Source of the DNA: Deltaproteobacteria bacterium
GTDB lineage: Bacteria; Desulfobacterota; Anaeroferrophillalia; Anaeroferrophillales; Tharpellaceae
NCBI GenBank assembly: GCA_013153415.1
Contig: JAADEO010000015.1
Coordinates: 1-8,706, forward strand
Direction of reading: 5' to 3'
Length of the DNA: 8,706 bases
The translations under genes were made by a program, and so were the position numbers. Shown piece by piece: positions 6,772-8,706 of the stretch. The notes under the pieces were generated by a model. That model worked only from the letters and a program-made list of their open reading frames with translations. It ran no database searches and was not told the DNA's origin. Within the stretch, counting starts at the first letter, position 1; the number at the start of each line of letters is the position of its first letter.

Positions 6772-6796
6772 AGCCGGACAACATTCGTTTCCGGCT
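6772..6796 (+). promoter_or_regulatory. Inverted repeat upstream of the amidohydrolase
   Basis: AGCCGGA (6772-6778) and TCCGGCT (6790-6796) form a perfect 7-bp inverted repeat separated by 11 nt. It lies 36 nt before the amidohydrolase ATG. It could be a protein-binding dyad or a leader hairpin. No convincing plus-strand promoter was found nearby, so its role is open. Confidence 0.4.
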
Positions 6797-6831
6797 GAAC
6801 GGTTGCCTCTGAGGAGTAGTGGAGAGATTTT

Positions 6832-7683
6832 ATGAAAATAGACGCCCATGTCCATATTTTCCCCCCGGAAATTCGTCTTCACCGGGAGAAATTTTTCAAA
6901 GGTGAACCCGATTTCGAACTGCTTTACGCTTCCCCGAAATCCCGCTTGGTGGGGAGTGAAGAACTGCTTGAGACGATGGCTGAGGACGGGGTCGACTGCT
7001 CCGTGGTCTTTGGTTTCCCCTGGCGCGATGACGGTATCTCCAGGCTCTGCAACGATTATGTCATCGATCAGGTGAAGAAATTTCCTGATCGCCTTGTCGG
7101 GCTCGCCTGTTTTGGTTTCAGCGATCCTGAGGCCGCGGCCGTTGAGACCGAGAGATGTCTGGGACAGGGATTGGCCGGGGTCGGGGAGCTGGCTTTCTAT
7201 GTCGAAGGCTTTACGGCCCGTGTGGTCGACCGTTTCGTCCCGGTGATCGAGGTTCTCCGGGCGGCCCGGAAAATTCTGATGCTGCACACCAATGAACCGG
7301 TTGGCCACATCTATCCCGGCAAAAGCGAGGTGAGTTTCTTCCAGCTTTATCGTTTCCTCAAGCTTTATGGAGATATTCCGACGATTTTTGCTCACTGGGG
7401 CGGGGGCTTTCCTTTTTTCCATTTGCTGAAAAAGGAGTTCAACGAGGTCGCGGCCAACCTCTATTATGATACTGCCGCGACTCCCTACTTGTTTAATTCC
7501 GATATCTACCGATTGGGTGGTGAGCTGGCCGGTTTCGAGCGCATTCTGTTCGGCAGCGACTATCCGCTGCTGCGACCGGCCCGCTATTTCCGGGACCTGG
7601 AAGGGGCCGGGCTGGAAGAAGCGCAACTGGCGGCGATCTGCGGCGGTAATGCGGCCCGGCTTTTCGGTCTTCGGAAAGAGTAA
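6832..7683 (+). CDS. Amidohydrolase-family (TIM-barrel, amidohydrolase 2 type) metal-dependent hydrolase
   Basis: This 283-residue protein has the layout of the amidohydrolase-2 group, which includes decarboxylases and hydrolases acting on carboxylated or cyclic substrates. The N-terminal metal motif is DAHVH (H6 and H8). Further expected ligands are H152 in MLHTNEP, H188 in AHWGGG and D243 in FGSDYP, followed by the usual C-terminal NAARLFGL segment where the barrel closes. The length is typical and no signal peptide is present, so it is cytoplasmic. The ATG at 6832 is preceded by GGAGAG at 6821-6826. It is divergent from the kinase gene and separated by 326 nt from the TRAP gene, so its substrate cannot be inferred from an operon. 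All metal-binding positions are intact, so it should be active. Confidence 0.88.
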   Translation: MKIDAHVHIFPPEIRLHREKFFKGEPDFELLYASPKSRLVGSEELLETMAEDGVDCSVVFGFPWRDDGISRLCNDYVIDQVKKFPDRLVGLACFGFSDPEAAAVETERCLGQGLAGVGELAFYVEGFTARVVDRFVPVIEVLRAARKILMLHTNEPVGHIYPGKSEVSFFQLYRFLKLYGDIPTIFAHWGGGFPFFHLLKKEFNEVAANLYYDTAATPYLFNSDIYRLGGELAGFERILFGSDYPLLRPARYFRDLEGAGLEEAQLAAICGGNAARLFGLRKE

Positions 7684-7872
7684 AAATGAGAGCGGCAAAG
7701 TAAAAAGCATCCGGATGCGAGGTGCCGGAAATTTGGGGAATGAGGCATACATGGAAAAAGTATGCCGCCGGAGATGGAGCTTTCGGAAAGGCCCCGAACG
7801 TAACGAGGAAATGTTCCTGGGGTGCGAAGCGGGCGGACTTTTGGCGATGCGATCGAAATTGGTGATTTATGC

Positions 7873-7902
7873 TTGACAGCGCCGGCTCCCGAGAGTAATT
7901 AT
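7873..7902 (+). promoter_or_regulatory. Sigma70-type promoter candidate for the TRAP gene
   Basis: A perfect TTGACA (7873-7878) is followed after 18 nt by AATTAT (7897-7902), which matches four of six -10 consensus bases. Transcription would start near 7909 and give a leader of about 100 nt. The -10 is weak, so an activator may be needed or the true -10 may differ. Confidence 0.45.
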
Positions 7903-7957
7903 TCAGTTTCAGTAGAATATTGTTTTAAGCTGGCCGCTATTCAGGCTCGAAAACAAG

Positions 7958-7978
7958 CGGGAGGGTTAGACCATCCCG
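7958..7978 (+). other. Leader hairpin before the TRAP binding-protein gene
   Basis: CGGGA (7958-7962) pairs with TCCCG (7974-7978), and GGT (7964-7966) with ACC (7970-7972), around a TAG loop with one G-A mismatch. It lies within the presumed leader, about 20 nt before the AAGGAGG ribosome site, and may influence transcript stability. No T-run follows, so it is not a typical terminator. Confidence 0.4.
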
Positions 7979-8009
7979 GAAACTGGAGTTGATGACAAGG
8001 AGGTAGCAG

Positions 8010-8706
8010 ATGAAAAGACGTGAAGTGCTGAAGAAAGCCGGGGTTGGTGCGGTTGGCCTGGGGGCTGCCGGTCTGGCCCTGAAACCGCGTAAAGCCTCGG
8101 CCAAGAAGGTTTATCATTGGAAGATGGTGACCACCTGGCCGCCTCACTTTCCGGTACTGGGCGAATCGGCTGACATGATCGCCAAATGGGTCGAGGAGAT
8201 GAGTGAAGGCCGTCTCAAGATCACCGTCTATGGTGGTGGCGAGTTGGTACCGCCGCTGGGAGTTTTCGATGCGGTAAGTTCCGGTACCGTGGAAATGGGA
8301 CATGGTGCCGCCTACTACTGGGCTGGCAAACATCCCGCGACCCAGTTCTTCGCGGCTGTTCCTTTTGGTCTCAATGCCCAGGGGATGAACGCTTGGATTG
8401 TTTCCGGCGGCGGCCAGCAGCTCTGGGACGAACTCTATGCCAAATTCAATCTCAAAGCCTGGCCGGCCGGTAACACCGGTGTCCAGATGGGTGGCTGGTT
8501 CAATAAAGAGATCAACTCGATCAACGATCTCAAGGGCCTCAAAATGCGGATTCCGGGTCTTGGCGGCAAGGTTCTGGCCAAGGCCGGCGGTAATGCCGTG
8601 CTCGTGGCCGGCGGTGAGATCTACACCAACCTCGACCGCGGAGTCATCGATGCCACCGAGTGGGTTGGTCCCTATCATGACTACAAGATGGGTTTCTACA
8701 AGGCTG
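8010..8706 (+). CDS. TRAP transporter substrate-binding protein, DctP family, alpha-keto-acid (TakP)-like, 3' truncated
   Basis: The first 232 codons of a periplasmic solute-binding protein are present; the end lies beyond the window. The N-terminus MKRREVLKKAG, a hydrophobic run and ASA before K32 look like a Tat signal (RR at 3-4, V6 in place of the usual F), suggesting export in folded form. The mature part shows GELVPPLGVFDAVSSGTVEMGH, AGNTGVQMGGWF (N155), LKGLKMRIPGLGG (R180) and DATEWVGPYHD (E217, W218). These match the TakP-type branch, whose known members bind 2-oxoacids such as pyruvate, with the arginine gripping the carboxylate. TRAP systems import such acids using a sodium gradient together with two membrane subunits, expected downstream. 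The ATG at 8010 has a strong AAGGAGG at 7997-8003. Ligand identity is by family resemblance only. Confidence 0.9.
   Translation, partial: MKRREVLKKAGVGAVGLGAAGLALKPRKASAKKVYHWKMVTTWPPHFPVLGESADMIAKWVEEMSEGRLKITVYGGGELVPPLGVFDAVSSGTVEMGHGAAYYWAGKHPATQFFAAVPFGLNAQGMNAWIVSGGGQQLWDELYAKFNLKAWPAGNTGVQMGGWFNKEINSINDLKGLKMRIPGLGGKVLAKAGGNAVLVAGGEIYTNLDRGVIDATEWVGPYHDYKMGFYKA

Larger units (their letters stand above)
7684..8009. other. 326-nt gene-free region with several short hairpins
   Basis: No convincing gene is seen here; an overlapping reading frame running in from the amidohydrolase is a shadow. The region holds a perfect 12-nt palindrome GCATCCGGATGC (7707-7718), an inverted repeat GGCATAC (7744-7750) with GTATGCC (7760-7766) around a 9-nt loop, and a compound hairpin of CCCC (7792-7795) and AGGAA (7806-7810) with TTCCT plus GGGG (7814-7822). 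A promoter candidate and a leader hairpin follow and are listed separately. The first hairpins could serve as 3'-end structures of the amidohydrolase transcript or belong to a small RNA or degenerate repeat. I did not match them to a known riboswitch. Confidence 0.5.

Noticed and set aside
6751..7752. A 333-codon minus-strand frame opposite the amidohydrolase
   Set aside because: The plus strand encodes a complete amidohydrolase with intact metal ligands and a ribosome site; the antisense product shows no family features.
7941..8678. A 245-codon minus-strand frame opposite the TRAP gene
   Set aside because: The plus strand has a clear DctP-family protein with a strong ribosome site; the antisense frame is a shadow.

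Overview
The window is a protein-dense, moderately GC-rich stretch of bacterial chromosome. It carries eight protein-coding genes, two of them cut by the window edges. The gene set is a 2-oxoacid:ferredoxin oxidoreductase followed by an ACT-domain protein, an LL-diaminopimelate-type aminotransferase, a cytoplasmic PAS/PAS hybrid histidine kinase and a TRAP binding protein of the alpha-keto-acid type. This combination fits an anaerobic member of the former Deltaproteobacteria (Desulfobacterota-like). That placement is an inference from gene content; no marker gene such as rRNA is present.

Layout. Positions 1-1815 hold the alpha (C-terminal part), beta and gamma subunits of a 2-oxoacid:ferredoxin oxidoreductase, tightly coupled (4-nt gap, then an ATGA overlap). 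A tandem ACT-domain protein (1842-2273) follows closely, then, after a 116-nt gap containing a nested hairpin, a TTG-started aminotransferase (2390-3568). Next is an unrecognised secreted protein with a proline-rich tail (about 3656-4534). It is flanked on both sides by an imperfect 58-nt direct repeat (3578-3635 and 4621-4678). Converging on it from the minus strand is a PAS-PAS-HisKA-HATPase-REC hybrid kinase (6586-4688) with a good sigma70-type promoter in the divergent intergenic region. On the other side of that region an amidohydrolase (6832-7683) is read from the plus strand. A 326-nt gene-free stretch (7684-8009) contains several short hairpins and a promoter candidate. It leads into a Tat-exported TRAP transporter binding protein (8010 to the end, truncated).

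How the parts may fit together. The oxidoreductase interconverts 2-oxoacids and acyl-CoA using ferredoxin. The ACT protein is a plausible amino-acid sensor for it. The aminotransferase links 2-oxoacids and amino acids, most likely in lysine/diaminopimelate synthesis. The TRAP binding protein resembles those that bind 2-oxoacids. A shared 2-oxoacid/amino-acid theme is therefore visible, but only the first four genes are close enough to suggest one transcription unit.

Most of the window is ordinary metabolism and signalling. I see no CRISPR array, transposase, phage gene, toxin-antitoxin pair, tRNA or rRNA. The least explained elements are the paired 58-nt repeat around the unknown secreted protein, the overlap of one repeat copy with that gene's ribosome-binding region, and the structured intergenic DNA before the TRAP gene.
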